Positions 1 to 11,100 of a stretch of DNA of 64,000 nt are shown here, piece by piece. Source of the DNA: Rostratula benghalensis (Eukaryota > Chordata > Aves > Charadriiformes > Rostratulidae); the NCBI GenBank assembly GCA_013399305.1, contig VXAI01000039.1:4859044-4923043 (forward strand), written 5' to 3'. How positions within the stretch are numbered: position 1 is the stretch's first letter; each line of letters opens with the position of its first letter. Position numbers and translations under genes: made by a program. The notes under the pieces were generated by a model. It made no database searches. It was given only the letters and a program-made list of their open reading frames with translations, and was not told where the DNA came from.

Positions 1-2066
1 TTGAGATTAACTGTGTCAGAGGAAACCGAAATTTGCTCAGTCCGGTTTATTGCTCTTCTGTAATCTTCCCAGTTTGGTTTATTGCTCTTCTGTGCTATTT
101 CAGAATCCTCTAATGCTGTTAGATTAGATACTGATATCTTGAGCTAAAGATATTTAAATTTTAATATTAATATTTAATTTTTAAAAAGAATTAATAGTGT
201 AAATTTAGCCTAACTGTCAAGTAAAGCAGTCAGCAGATCCTGCTGGCTCTGTGACCTGTGTGGGAAAGCCAGGCCACAACAGATATGACAGACATGGAGG
301 AGAAGGGTAGATGGTTAGTTGTTGCATGAATTAGACAGGACAGAGACAGACAGTGAATTTCATGGAGAATACTTGGTACTGTCAGCCTAGTAAAAAAAAA
401 ATCTAGATCGTAGTTCAGATGTGCACACTTGCCATCACAGAGCATCCACATGACCACATTCTGCAATTTAGACAGCTTGTGGTAAGAACTGGTGGCTTCC
501 TTAGGACTTGGACCCAGAGTGCTCTGGTGTCTCTCTATTATGCTCTCTATTGCACTATAAGTTGTTGAATTTGAATGTTAATTTTTTTAACCTTTTTTTA
601 TTTATTTAGCTGCTCCCTCTCCTTTACATTTTTCTTTATCAGCTGAACAGCCTGTTCTTGCGAAGTTCAAAATAGTTTTATAACATGTTGTGATTTTGTA
701 CATTGCTAGGAAACATAAACAGTATTGAAAGAAATAGACAGTAAAATGATAAAGTGAATGCAGTAATGTACACCTGAATCTGTAAATTCTATGTGCTACC
801 CTGAAGCAGCATTATTAAATAGTATAATATTTTATCTATAAATATAGATATAGAATTGTTCAAGTCATCCAAAACTGGCCAAGCAGGGACTTTCATTCCC
901 ATGACTGCACTATACAGATAGTCCCTTGGAGTTTGTTTCCAGTCTATGAGTCAGTATAATTTCTTGCATATTCTGATTCTACGTACTCTCTTTGTGCTGC
1001 AAATGTCCTGCTCTGTAATACTGCCTTCACTACTGTTAATCTAAATTTGTAATACAAACATTGCATCAGGACAGACTCTTATACCCCAGATGTACAAAAC
1101 TGTGTTTCAGTACTGTGTTCAGCATTTACTTAGGGTAACTATCAGATATATAAGATGGACAGAAATACCACATTAATTTTCATGGTATTGGGGAGGAACA
1201 GAGCACCTCTTTATTTGTATATTTCTAGGCCAACTTTATGACGCGTCTTCAAAACAGGCAACTCAACATAGTGTGAGGAAGGTGAAAGATGTCTTTCTAG
1301 TTTATATAGCATTGTTTACATTCAGATGGGACAGGTGAGGGTTGTACATGTTATACTGATGGACTTGGTTTAGGAAACCCAGTTAATGTAAGTTAAGATA
1401 TTTCAAGGGCAATGTCCATCTTGCCATTTGCAGAAGCACCAAACTTCTGTTGTCATGGTGCTAAAAGGTAACTTGACAAGAATATAAGTATCTGCACTGC
1501 AGGCAAAATTGTGACTGGAAGTGGAGAATGCTGAGCCCATGCTCGGTTACTTCGGGGCCTTGCTGCTTCTTTCTCTAAATATTGCTTCTGCTCCAGATCT
1601 TTGTTGCTTCCTAGTAGTTCTTCCCAAATGTGCACATACTTGATCAAGTTGGATATCAGTGTTTAGTCTCCAAGCATCAAAGCACTGTGACTATCATTTC
1701 TGTAACTGCTAAAAGAATGAATCACTCCAAATTTCTCATTAAAAATATTTACTCTTAGTTCCATCTGTCCATCTGTCAGACCAGTTTAACCAGCTGCTAC
1801 TAAAGATACATTAATATTAAAACTGAAAATCTCTCCCTCTCCTTCCTACTGGTATGCTTGCCTGCTTTGGAAGTCCAATCTGTACATTGGACTGAGACAT
1901 CTATGTAATGTATGCTCCCATTTTCAAGCAAATTCAGGACTCCCAACATTTTCAGTTTCATATATACATAAGGAATATATATTTACTGTAAAGCCTTTTC
2001 AGCTCCTGTGTTCTTGCTGATCTGTAATCAGGTTGCTCTGAATTTTTTATCTCTTGTGACACCGTG
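1..2066. other. AT-rich non-coding DNA
   Basis: No reading frame of note, no splice-flanked open segment and no recognisable repeat. The stretch has short A/T runs and several AATAAA-like hexamers, which are expected by composition. I see nothing that supports a gene or an RNA. Confidence 0.6.
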
Positions 2067-2069
2067 AAA

Positions 2070-2815
2070 GAATCATAGAATGGTCCAGGCTGTAAGGGAC
2101 TTCTAGGGTCATCTAGTCCAACCTCCCTGCAGTCAGCAGGGACACCCCCAACTAGACCAGGTTGCCCAGGGCATCATTGAGCCTCACCTTGAATATCTCC
2201 AGGGAAGGGGCCTTAACCACCTCCCTGGACAACCCATTCTGGTGTTCCACCACCCTCATAGTAAAGAACCTATTCGTAATATCCAGTCTAAATCTGCTGT
2301 TCTCCAGCTTGAAGCCATTGCCCCATATCCTGTCACTGCAGGCCTTTGTAAACAGACCCTCCCAGCCTTTCTGTAGGCCCCTTTCAGGTACTGGAAGGCT
2401 GCTATTAGGTACTTGTAGCCACCAATGGCCGCACTCCAGTTACAGAATTTGTCCCACCAAGTTTTCATAATTGCTACTATGTCATAGTTTTCTTGTAGCA
2501 GGATAGCTTCCAACTCCTGTTTGTTGCCTGTGCTGCATGCATTGGTGTAGAGACACTTCAGACGCTCTGCTGGCCACATCGCCTTCTTAGAGGGGCACTC
2601 CACTGAGCCCCCAAGGCACTTGGTGTCGCCTGTTGCCTATTACCTCAAGGCCTCTTGGTCCAGCTCTACAAGACCTTGCCGTTGCTGATGGTACCCTCAT
2701 CCACCTCATGTGAAATGGCAGGCTGAGGGCTAGCCTTAGGTTCATTTCTAGTGTACCTATGCTTAACCCCTCCACCCTTCAAACATAGTTTAAAGCCCTT
2801 TTGACAAGCCCTTTC
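2070..2815 (-). mobile_element. CR1 LINE fragment with large internal deletion
   Basis: On the minus strand this is a CR1 retrotransposon running from about 2815 down to its 3' end at about 2070, where the plus strand reads AATCATAGAATGGTCCAGG, the reverse of the CR1 tail. The first part (about 2815 to 2411) is the start of ORF2: the region before the endonuclease, then codons reading LYTNACSTGNKQELEA and ENYDIVAIMKTWWD, the N-terminus of the apurinic-type endonuclease. At 2410/2411 it jumps to the ORF2 C-terminal tail and 3' region (IAAFQYLKGAYRKAG). The middle of the endonuclease and the whole reverse transcriptase are absent. A minus-strand frame of 115 codons (2603-2256) reads through the joint. 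The same N-terminal region is present in the CR1 at 14.8 kb, which supports the identification. It is a non-autonomous, dead copy. Confidence 0.93.
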
Positions 2816-4638
2816 GAATATTAGATTACAGAAGTTAATGATGTCATACATAATAACATGAAAACATGTAAAACTTGGAGTTTGACTTAGCCAATATACT
2901 CACATCTTTAAACCCAAACTTGATTTCTTTTCAGAAGACTGCTTCAATGATTAAAACATTTTGAATGCTTCTATAAGAAAATGCAAATACCTTTTTTAAA
3001 AGCAGACTTTTCAAAAGTTAGACATCTTTGTGAATCAGGCATTTTGCACTCTGGAGCAGTAGATGAATAGATTAGGTTCTTGTTAAAAATTATTTAATAA
3101 GTTGGACTGGCCAGTACTGAATCAGACAGCATTTTAAAATTATTAAATAATTCAGTATACTGTTCCCTGTGTCAGACCATGTGTTTGTTTTCTTTTGCCA
3201 TCTTTTCTCTGTTCCAAATTAAAATCTCCAGACCTGCTAAAGTTCAGACATATAGAATAATTCTAGTGAGATAGCAGATCTCAAGTCTGAGACTGGAACA
3301 GAGCCTGAATGAACCCTGCATTTTGATAACAGTTGCTTGCCTTTCTGGCAGGATGTGCTCCACTAATTAATCAGTCTTTGAATTGTGGCAAAAAACCTAA
3401 GCATAAAATTACATGTGTATGTGAAAAAGAAGACAGTGGCAATTTTATTGTTAGGGGTTGGTTTGAAAGCTGTAATTTTCAGGTTTAGATAAAAAAAAAA
3501 AGCCCCTGTTACCTACCATATATTAAAAATAATTTATTCTTAATCTTTGCAAGTTCTCTCATGATAGATTTACATTGCATGGAGTCCTCTTGCACACCAT
3601 GAAAAAATAATCACTGTATCTTCATTCCAGTGTAGGTTTTACCCATTTACAGCCATTCTGTGACAGCTGTTATAGGTTCCCAGAGATTCATTCTCAGATT
3701 CTTTTTATTTGGCTTTGCTATCACTAACCATTTATACTGCCTGCTTTTGACTTTTTTTCCAAGCAGTGAAAAACATTGATAGCTTCATACAACCAGAAAA
3801 ACCTGGGAGACCACTGTAAAGAGTATCCAAAGTGACACTCACTCAAATACATGTGTATGTNTATATATTTAAGTGCACATCCAGATTTTAAAGCTAGGCA
3901 ATTCTAGCCCAAATGACACATATTTATGATGAGCAAACCTTACACAACACAAAATGACCTTATTTAACATTGTTGACAAAGAGAAATATTGCATGAACCT
4001 ATGGGGAGCATCAGCTCTCGTAAAAGAGAAGAGACAATGGTTTCAGAAGCCGCAGGGGATGACAAAATATTTCAAGTGGCAGGCAAGAGTAAAGCAGGGC
4101 ACAGCTGGATGTTAGATGAAAGCAGAGCTCTCCACACTGGAGGTGATTCAGACTTTTGCATGTTCCTTGTGTAGGAATTACATCATTTTCTACATAAACC
4201 TTGGGAAAGAGCCCCTGTAACGGTTAAATGGTCCAGAGAATAGAGCTAGCCATTTGGGATTGAGATAGCAGATTTTTATTTGGTTCAGTGACTGAAATTA
4301 GAAAAAAAGTAGGGCAGGTACTGTCTCACAACAGCTCAACACCAAAATATTTTCCCTTGGCAAAAAATGACAAAAAACCAGAATGGTTGACTTTGTCTTA
4401 CAAGAGATTTTCTTCTGATTAAATATAACCAACTTTGAAATGGGAAACTGACTTTTTTTTTAATCTTAAAACAGATTTCTTTTAATGATATTGAGTACTT
4501 CTTTGCTATAAAGATATACTAGACTAGAATACACAAGGGCAAACAGTTTAAACTCATCTTAGTTCTGTTATAGAAATGCAGATCTATCAAGTTTCAGCTG
4601 CTGTTTTTCAAGGCAATAATAACAAACCAGATGTCAGC
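2816..4638. other. AT-rich non-coding DNA with one ambiguous base
   Basis: No gene or repeat recognised. An N sits at 3861 inside an alternating TGTA/TATA stretch, so the assembly is uncertain there. A short plus-strand open frame at 3989-4174 has no splice context or family resemblance that I can support. Confidence 0.55.
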
Positions 4639-4738
4639 TGAAGAAGCTGGAAGAAATTATAGCATCTGAAAAAGACCATTTAAAAACTACCTGTTTGGCC
4701 TGCCTGTTGCTGTCATGGCAAATCTTCTGTTGTTTCAG

Positions 4739-4826
4739 TGAGCTCCACTTGGACGGATGTGTGCACTCACGTGAAATACCCATTAAAATCAAAGAGGAGT
4801 CTCCAGAGGCTCAGGAGTTTGCAAAG
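4739..4826 (+). CDS. Candidate 88-bp internal coding exon, unidentified protein
   Basis: A polypyrimidine-rich acceptor (CTTCTGTTGTTTCAG, ending at 4738) and a donor (AAAG/GTAGAA at 4827) bracket 88 bp. In the frame entered at phase 2 the segment reads GAG CTC CAC TTG GAC and continues for 29 codons without a stop. It includes IPIKIKEESPEAQEFAK, an acidic stretch with a psi-K-x-E (IKEE) sumoylation-type motif of the sort common in nuclear regulators. It leaves in phase 0. A second frame is also open, so the open length alone is weak evidence. Two CpGs survive (GGACGG, CACGTG) in a CpG-poor setting, and the block just downstream looks conserved. I do not recognise the protein. Pseudo-exons with acceptable splice sites are common in vertebrate DNA, hence the modest confidence. 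Confidence 0.33.
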
Positions 4827-5089
4827 GTAGAATTTCCCACTGCATTATTGACTAAACTACCCCTCTAAGGCAGGTATGGCTAAAAAATTCATTGGTCTCT
4901 GAAAGCACCCGATGCAAAAGGTCTCAATTCAGGCTTTCAACTTATTAAGTAAGGAATGTAATCCAGAATGAGAGACAGCAGGAAAAAATAGTCCTGATGG
5001 AAAGTTAAAATGTTGTGTCATGCTTCCTTTTAGTGAGAGGTGGCTCTTTTTAGAACTTTAGAACTTCAGGTTTACTCTTAATTTTGGAT

Positions 5090-5830
5090 GCAGTCTTTTT
5101 CTGCATTAAACAAGAAGAGATGCAAAATCTTTAGTTGAAGCTGGGATTAAAATGATTAATGGTCCTTGATAAGAGCAGGATAATTGAAAGAATTAATTTT
5201 AATGCTGTAAAAAAGCCACCAAAGTTTGCACTTCTGATGGGCGAGTTGATATTTTTGTTCAGTAGCAAAAAGAGGGTGAGAAAATGGTTAACATTAATGG
5301 GATGGCAAAGCTATGCATTTAAGTAGAGGTCTGTACAAAATGGCTGCTTGCATCCTTAACTGTTAATTAGCTCCAATACTAGTTCAGCAACCACAGCCGA
5401 GTTTCATGTGACCTCAGTGGTGTGGCATCTGGGCAATTATCTCTGGGATAATGAGCCCCTTCATCCATAGCAGAACAACAACATCTCACTTGGCTTGCAA
5501 AAGATCAGAGCCAATCTGCTGCTCATCAGGGTGCCTGCCATCCCCTTTGTATCACACCTTATTTCAGACCTAACCTTTCACATCGTACATTAATTGTTTT
5601 TAGATTAAAAATTAATGAATCAATTTTAACAGCATTGGGGAGGGGTAATAAGCCCAAAGTATCATCCAACCGGTGATTTGGATCTTAAATATTCCTGTCT
5701 GGGTTTTGAAAAGAAAGAGAAACAACATTCCCGATCACTGGTTACAAATGATCGTAATCTTTTTCATCTACGAAGAACTGTAATTAACAAAAAGTATGGT
5801 CCTTCTTCCTCAACAGCCCAGTTTTATTGA
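5090..5830. promoter_or_regulatory. Candidate conserved non-coding element (homeodomain-site cluster)
   Basis: This stretch has little low-complexity sequence and unusually many TAAT/ATTA cores (near 5155, 5185, 5300, 5365, 5440, 5590, 5610 and 5650), including TTAATTAG and CAATTATC types. It also has GATAA sites and retained CpGs (AACCGGTG, CCCGATC, GATCGTAA, CTACGAAG). That texture is typical of developmental enhancers in introns or flanks of transcription-factor genes. No coding frame is consistent across it. The call rests on sequence character only, since no alignment could be run. Confidence 0.3.
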
Positions 5831-6808
5831 AAATAATTCCTACTAACTATTCAAATAATGTACAAAAACTAGAGAAAAATCCACCAAAAAATCTGTACCT
5901 TTTTTTCTTTTTGTATTCCACACCATGGTGATGGAACAAAGCTTTTAAAACATTTGACCCATTGCATGGGTTTTTCTCTTTATTTCAATTCATTCTTAAA
6001 GGGTAATGTGAAGACTTGCATGTTTCCACTGAAATAATTGAACCTGTCGTGGCTAAGTTTCTGTAAGGCTACTCTTTCATGTTTATTGATGAGCTATAAA
6101 GTTTTATCCTCTTGCTTTGAAGAGTACTTACGAAGATACATCGCAATTGCCTAAGGTGTGGCATTCAGTGCAGGAACATGACATGAATTGCTAATGTTTT
6201 GAATTGCTGTGTTTCAACAAAGTACAAATAGGGAATACTTACAGAAGCTCGTTTTCTCTCTCCATTCTGTGGATTTTGCAGAGTTTATGTGGTTTCACCT
6301 TTTCTCCCCTGCTTGCACAGTGAAGTTAAGCTTCTTCTACAGACTTTGATTAAACTAGAAGACAGAGAATTATGGTTTAATTTTCCTCACGGTCTGAGGC
6401 AAGTGCACTTCTTCCAGCTAAGAGTAGCTATTGAGTTTACTTGAAATGGCAGCCAGAAAGGTACCCGTTGTCTAATATAAAGCAACAACATCAAAATTTG
6501 TTCTGTTGTCCTCCTTATTTTTTTTAGAAAAAAAGCTAACACTTAATAAATCATCATGTTGTGAAACCCACAGAACATATCTTCCATAGCTCATTCACAT
6601 GGCTATCTCAAATTTGCTTTTATATTTATTTTTGAACTCTTAGTTTCACAACTGGTGTTTTAGTTTGCTTTGGACTGACCTAATAAAATACAAGTAATTA
6701 ATTTACATTGTAGCCCGTAGACTTTTCATTATCACACTGGGAAGGTGAGAAACTAAGTGAATAACATGCATGGGATAAAGAAATTTAGGATAAGATTGTT
6801 ATGTTGGC

Positions 6809-6830
6809 TTTTTAATATATATATTAAAAA
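6809..6830. repeat. 22-bp perfect AT palindrome
   Basis: The 22 bases are their own reverse complement (TTTTTAATATA on the left arm, mirrored on the right). Such sequence can extrude as a cruciform. It also lies in a generally AT-rich microsatellite-like context, so it may be compositional. Confidence 0.85.
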
Positions 6831-7849
6831 TATATATAATTCTAAGTTGCCAGCCTTAGATCATCCTTCTGCGTGGCTTAAAAATTACTTTGAATTTCAG
6901 CTGTTCAACGTTCCTGAATGCAATAAGTTGAAAAAACTATAAATTAAATTATACAGGCAATTTAAAGGCAAGATATTTAACCTCAAAATCTACCTCTGTC
7001 ATAGTCATTCCACAACTCAACTTTCTGACTGGTTTGAATGGTGTGCTTTGAGGGATGACAGCAATGTTTTGGGCAAGGCATATATCATCCTGGACTCCCC
7101 CTGCCTCATCAGCTAGTGCTAATGTCATCTGATGTTTTATTGTCATCAGAATTTGTCTCCTTTTATTTTGGATACCTACTGAATGCAGCTTCCGTTGCTG
7201 TGCTTAAATAGCCATTTCCCTACATTAATTACCATGGGTACAGTTCCTGTATTGATCCATTCCTGTGTTCTGTTTGCCCTCTCAAGTGCTGCCACAGCTT
7301 TGATGAGAGAAAAATAATAATAATAAAAAAGGTCTATGTTACCTACAAACACTCTTCAGTAGATAGATAATTTAGTATACAGGCTCTTTCTTTTGCTATT
7401 AAAATCTCCTTTATGAATCTATATGAGACTTCACAAATGTGTGAAGCGCAAATACAGAGCACAGTTCAATCAGTAAAGGTTAATGAAGACAGCCCATTAG
7501 TATCCTGCTGGGTTTGTTGCTGAATGCTTTGTAGTAATGCCTAGAAGCTTGGCTCCCATGGGAGCTACAGTAGAGTACAGCAAGGCATGCAACATATGTA
7601 GACAGAGAAGTAGAGAATGCTTGCAAGTTCGTAGAGACAAGGCTGACAAAAGAAGTGTAATTGGGATGAGTGACCGAAAAATATGATTTAAACATAATGC
7701 AAGGACCTTTTACAAGAGTCTCTCTCTCCTGCTTTGCTAAGGTAGCTATGGAAAGGGCTTGAAAAGGGAGGCAGCAGAAATTCTGTATGTCAGTGAAAAT
7801 GTGGTTCTGAATGTCTCAGACTATTTTTAACAATGATGGGGTACTTTGC

Positions 7850-7872
7850 GGTTTGACTGTCCCAGTCAAACC
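7850..7872. repeat. Perfect 10-bp hairpin with 3-nt loop
   Basis: GGTTTGACTG (7850-7859) is followed by TCC and then CAGTCAAACC (7863-7872), the exact reverse complement. It is not AT-only, so it is less likely to be compositional. No T-run, coding context or known RNA family suggests a function. Confidence 0.85.
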
Positions 7873-8086
7873 AGTATTTTTCTAACTTTACAGAGGAATA
7901 CTAAAGATAGGTGACATTTCTTCATGCAAAAGTGTACGGGAGTGACTGGCTGAGGTTTATGCTCAAGGTAAGGAGTGGCAAAAGATGTATGTCTGAGTTC
8001 CAAAATGAATTCCCATCTCCTGCATCACACTTCTACACCAAAGGGATCACCTTGCAAATGCATACTTGCAAACCTTGCATTCTATG

Positions 8087-8160
8087 TTATTCTAAATCCT
8101 AGTGCTATTCTAAATCCAAGTGCTATTCTAAATCCAATGCTATGTTATTCTAAATCTTAC
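8087..8160 (+). repeat. Short minisatellite, 18-bp unit
   Basis: About 3.5 imperfect copies of a unit close to TGCTATTCTAAATCCAAG lie in tandem. The outer copies begin TTATTCTAAATC and the inner ones TGCTATTCTAAATCC. A slippage or unequal-exchange product with no sign of coding. Confidence 0.85.
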
Positions 8161-11100
8161 ATCAAGTAAAAATCCTCAGTGCAGTTGTTTACCAGTTTTA
8201 TAATTTTTCTGAATTCCCAAGGTGTTATCCGTCTGTAATTAAACCCTTTCTTTTATAAATTCAAGCTGGCTCTTGCAGCTTCAGGGTTTTAGTCAAATCT
8301 TTCAAGGCAACGACTTGCTGGGGACTGCCCTGCCCCTCCGAGATTTCCTTTCAATTTTGCTTGGAAAATATTTAGTTGCATCATTATTGGTGTTCTTTGT
8401 TCCTTTTATAACCAGTACATTTCTGTGTGATTTTTTCACATTGAATAGAAATGCACTTAGCAATTGCTATCTTTTTCCTTCTCTTTATTTGCTAGTTCTT
8501 AAAATGTAAAACATAATTTGCTCTTTTTAAAAATCTAATTAGATGACATTACATGCATGGGTATAAATTGTAAAAGATATCTATCAGCCTAGAGCTTCCA
8601 ATTTGTCTTTCACTTTAAACAATCTCATGCTCCTGTGATATTGCAGAAGAAGAAATGATGGCTAGTGCTAAGATGGAGATTTATAGAACGCTGATGCCAG
8701 AAATGTGTTCCCAGCTCTGCTGCTTCCTTGTTCTGAGACTTCTGTGATGCACTGTCATACTTCACTGAAGTTCTCCAACCTGTGCTCTAAAAATTACTCT
8801 TTCTAAGCATACATAAAACATGCCAGTGCTGATTTTTAGAGCTGCTGGATACGAACTCACACTTTAAATAATTGCAGGCTTCCAGAAAATCAGGTTCCTT
8901 CCTTTAATGGCAAGCTACAGATATCGACTCCTCACGTCGTACATACATTTAACTTTGCAGATCATCCACCATACTTATTTAAACTGCCTCGCTCTGTTGT
9001 ATTTTTTGGCATTTATTGTTTTTTATTTTCCCTAGAGCTCATGACTTTTTTTCATGTCACTTAGGTTATTATTAATAGTAAATCTTACACTGACAGGAGA
9101 AAAAAATAGACATTTTAGATGAGTCAGGCTGAAGTACTCCCCTCCTCCTTCGGTGATTATCAGAGGAAAGAGCTGTTCTTTGCCCGCAGGCCAAGAGTAT
9201 GGGGGTAGGTCAAGTCATCTGGAGGTCATTAAGGCCCAGGGTCTAGTTGCTTTATGTACCAGTCTGGTAAGGGATGCTAGAGACCACAGCACAGAAGCTG
9301 AAGTTGCTCAAAGTATTCCAGTTGTTTTGCAGATGAGCACATTTGAAAACAAAAACCTGCTTTTGGTTCCAGGAAATGTTTGTGATCTGGAAGAAGGAAG
9401 CTGTTCTGATCCTGAAGTTATTTCTTGGGGGTGGTCTAGAGAGTTAGGCATTTGCTGATAGCAATGGACATCCCCATTGTCTGTCGGAGGCTGTCCAGAT
9501 TCTTCGTCCTGGTTTTGAACGCCAGGAGAAGGTCTGGCCTGTCTTTTGGGAGCTGACTGACAACTAGTGCTATTTTAAGCAAGTGCTTTGCTCTCTGAGT
9601 GCTGACATATGCAGGGTGAAGTATTAGCATTTTATAACATTGTGAAGTGTTGCCAACTCAGGAGCTTCAACCTCACAAGTCAAATGCCCAAATTATGAGG
9701 TGCAACTATTAAGTTTGTTAAATTTGCGTTGTTACTGAAACTTGAAGAGTTCTAGTTTCCAGGCCTCTCTGTGTTATGACAAAAAGGGCTAGAAACACAC
9801 TGTTAAAAGGAAAATCAGAGGTTCTTCAGTATCTGATCCCCTTCAGCTGGAGTGAGTGCAATAAAAATACCAAACAGCATAGTCTGGTGACTCTGAAGAT
9901 ACCATATCTTGCTGTTATTGTGCCAATATTTTGGAGTCTGAAGATATCCTTCTCATGTTATAGCTGCCTGCTGCCAAGTTCTGTAAAATGAACAGTTTGT
10001 GCCACATGGCTTAAATGTGGGGCATTACCAAATACTGTTGCAAAATGATCAGTAGGAAAAATTGCCTCCTCTCTCTTGAGGCATTCCTTGAAGTGACAGT
10101 AGAATTAAGAGGAAATGTTTGAGAAATGTGTTTAATCTAGCAAAAAGTCCTGCAATTTGCTATATCTCTCCCTGTGACATAGCATGACAGCAATGACTTT
10201 AAATGCTTGTGGCTACGCATGCTTTAACATTATATTAGTGTTACTCACTTGTTATGCATTCTAGTTATATCAGGATATGCTTGAAAAGCATGTTAAAAAT
10301 AATGGAACTCATTCATGTATATATGTCTCTTTTCTGTGAATAACTTTAAGTATAGGAAGTTCTGGTATTTGAGAGGTAACAAATACATTTATAAAGAAAA
10401 TGCTCAACTCAATGGTTTGTGAGGATGTTAACATAAGTTAATACCATCTGGAAAACAATGATTAGATGAAGATGGAGAAAATAAAAATTGGTGTGGCATG
10501 ACTTTATTAGATGATATTTGTCCATGACTAGAAGTTTAAGGTGTATCTGGAGTTTACTGCAAAGTTACCTTTATTTAAATTTCAAGTAAGTAAACATTTA
10601 CTGGATCATGTAAAATTCAATAAACCATTTTCTGCTTAAGAAGTCACATGCAACTTCATGAGATTAGCAGATTGAAAGTTGCTCTCTTTTGAGGCGGTTG
10701 TAGCTCCATGGGACAATAAATGTAATGATAGTTATAGCTTTTAAAATTCCTTCTGTATCTTCTTCAGTCTTTGGTGTCAAAGAAGGTTGAATAGTTTTTC
10801 ACTACTTCCTTTCCTGTTAGTGAAGGTCTGCCATTCTTTAGTTTTTAAGACATATCAACATTCAGAGGTTTAAGGACTCATCTTTTCCTACCTTGACTAC
10901 TGAATACCTCCTGTCCAGCTGATGCACTTCAAACCACTGCGGGTGGGGTGGGTGTGGGTTTGTGTCTATGTGGAGTGCTGATCCTTGCTGAACGTTATGC
11001 TAGCTAGATCTGATAGCATTTACAATACGGTCAAACTACAGCAAGAGACCAACAGGTGTTACATATAGAGAACTGTTTGTTTGCAGAGAGCAGACAGATT

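Larger units (their letters stand above)
5831..8086. other. AT-rich non-coding DNA
   Basis: No exon or transposable element recognised. It holds two perfect inverted repeats (6809-6830 and 7850-7872, listed separately). Minus-strand donor-like GTAAGT sites lie near 6126 and 6236, but no convincing exon sits beside them. Confidence 0.5.

Noticed and set aside
6120..6250. Two strong minus-strand donor-like GTAAGT sites
   Set aside because: Possible exons beside them are only about 19 bases or have no acceptor. Not enough support.
8273..8509. Hydrophobic 78-codon frame after an acceptor-like CTCTTGCAG
   Set aside because: Hydrophobicity follows from T-rich codons. No transmembrane family recognised.
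9153..9458. 101-codon plus-strand open frame with an internal acceptor-like TTGTTTTGCAG
   Set aside because: No recognisable domain, and open frames of this size are expected a few times by chance here. Used as a caution about how weak the other candidate exons are.
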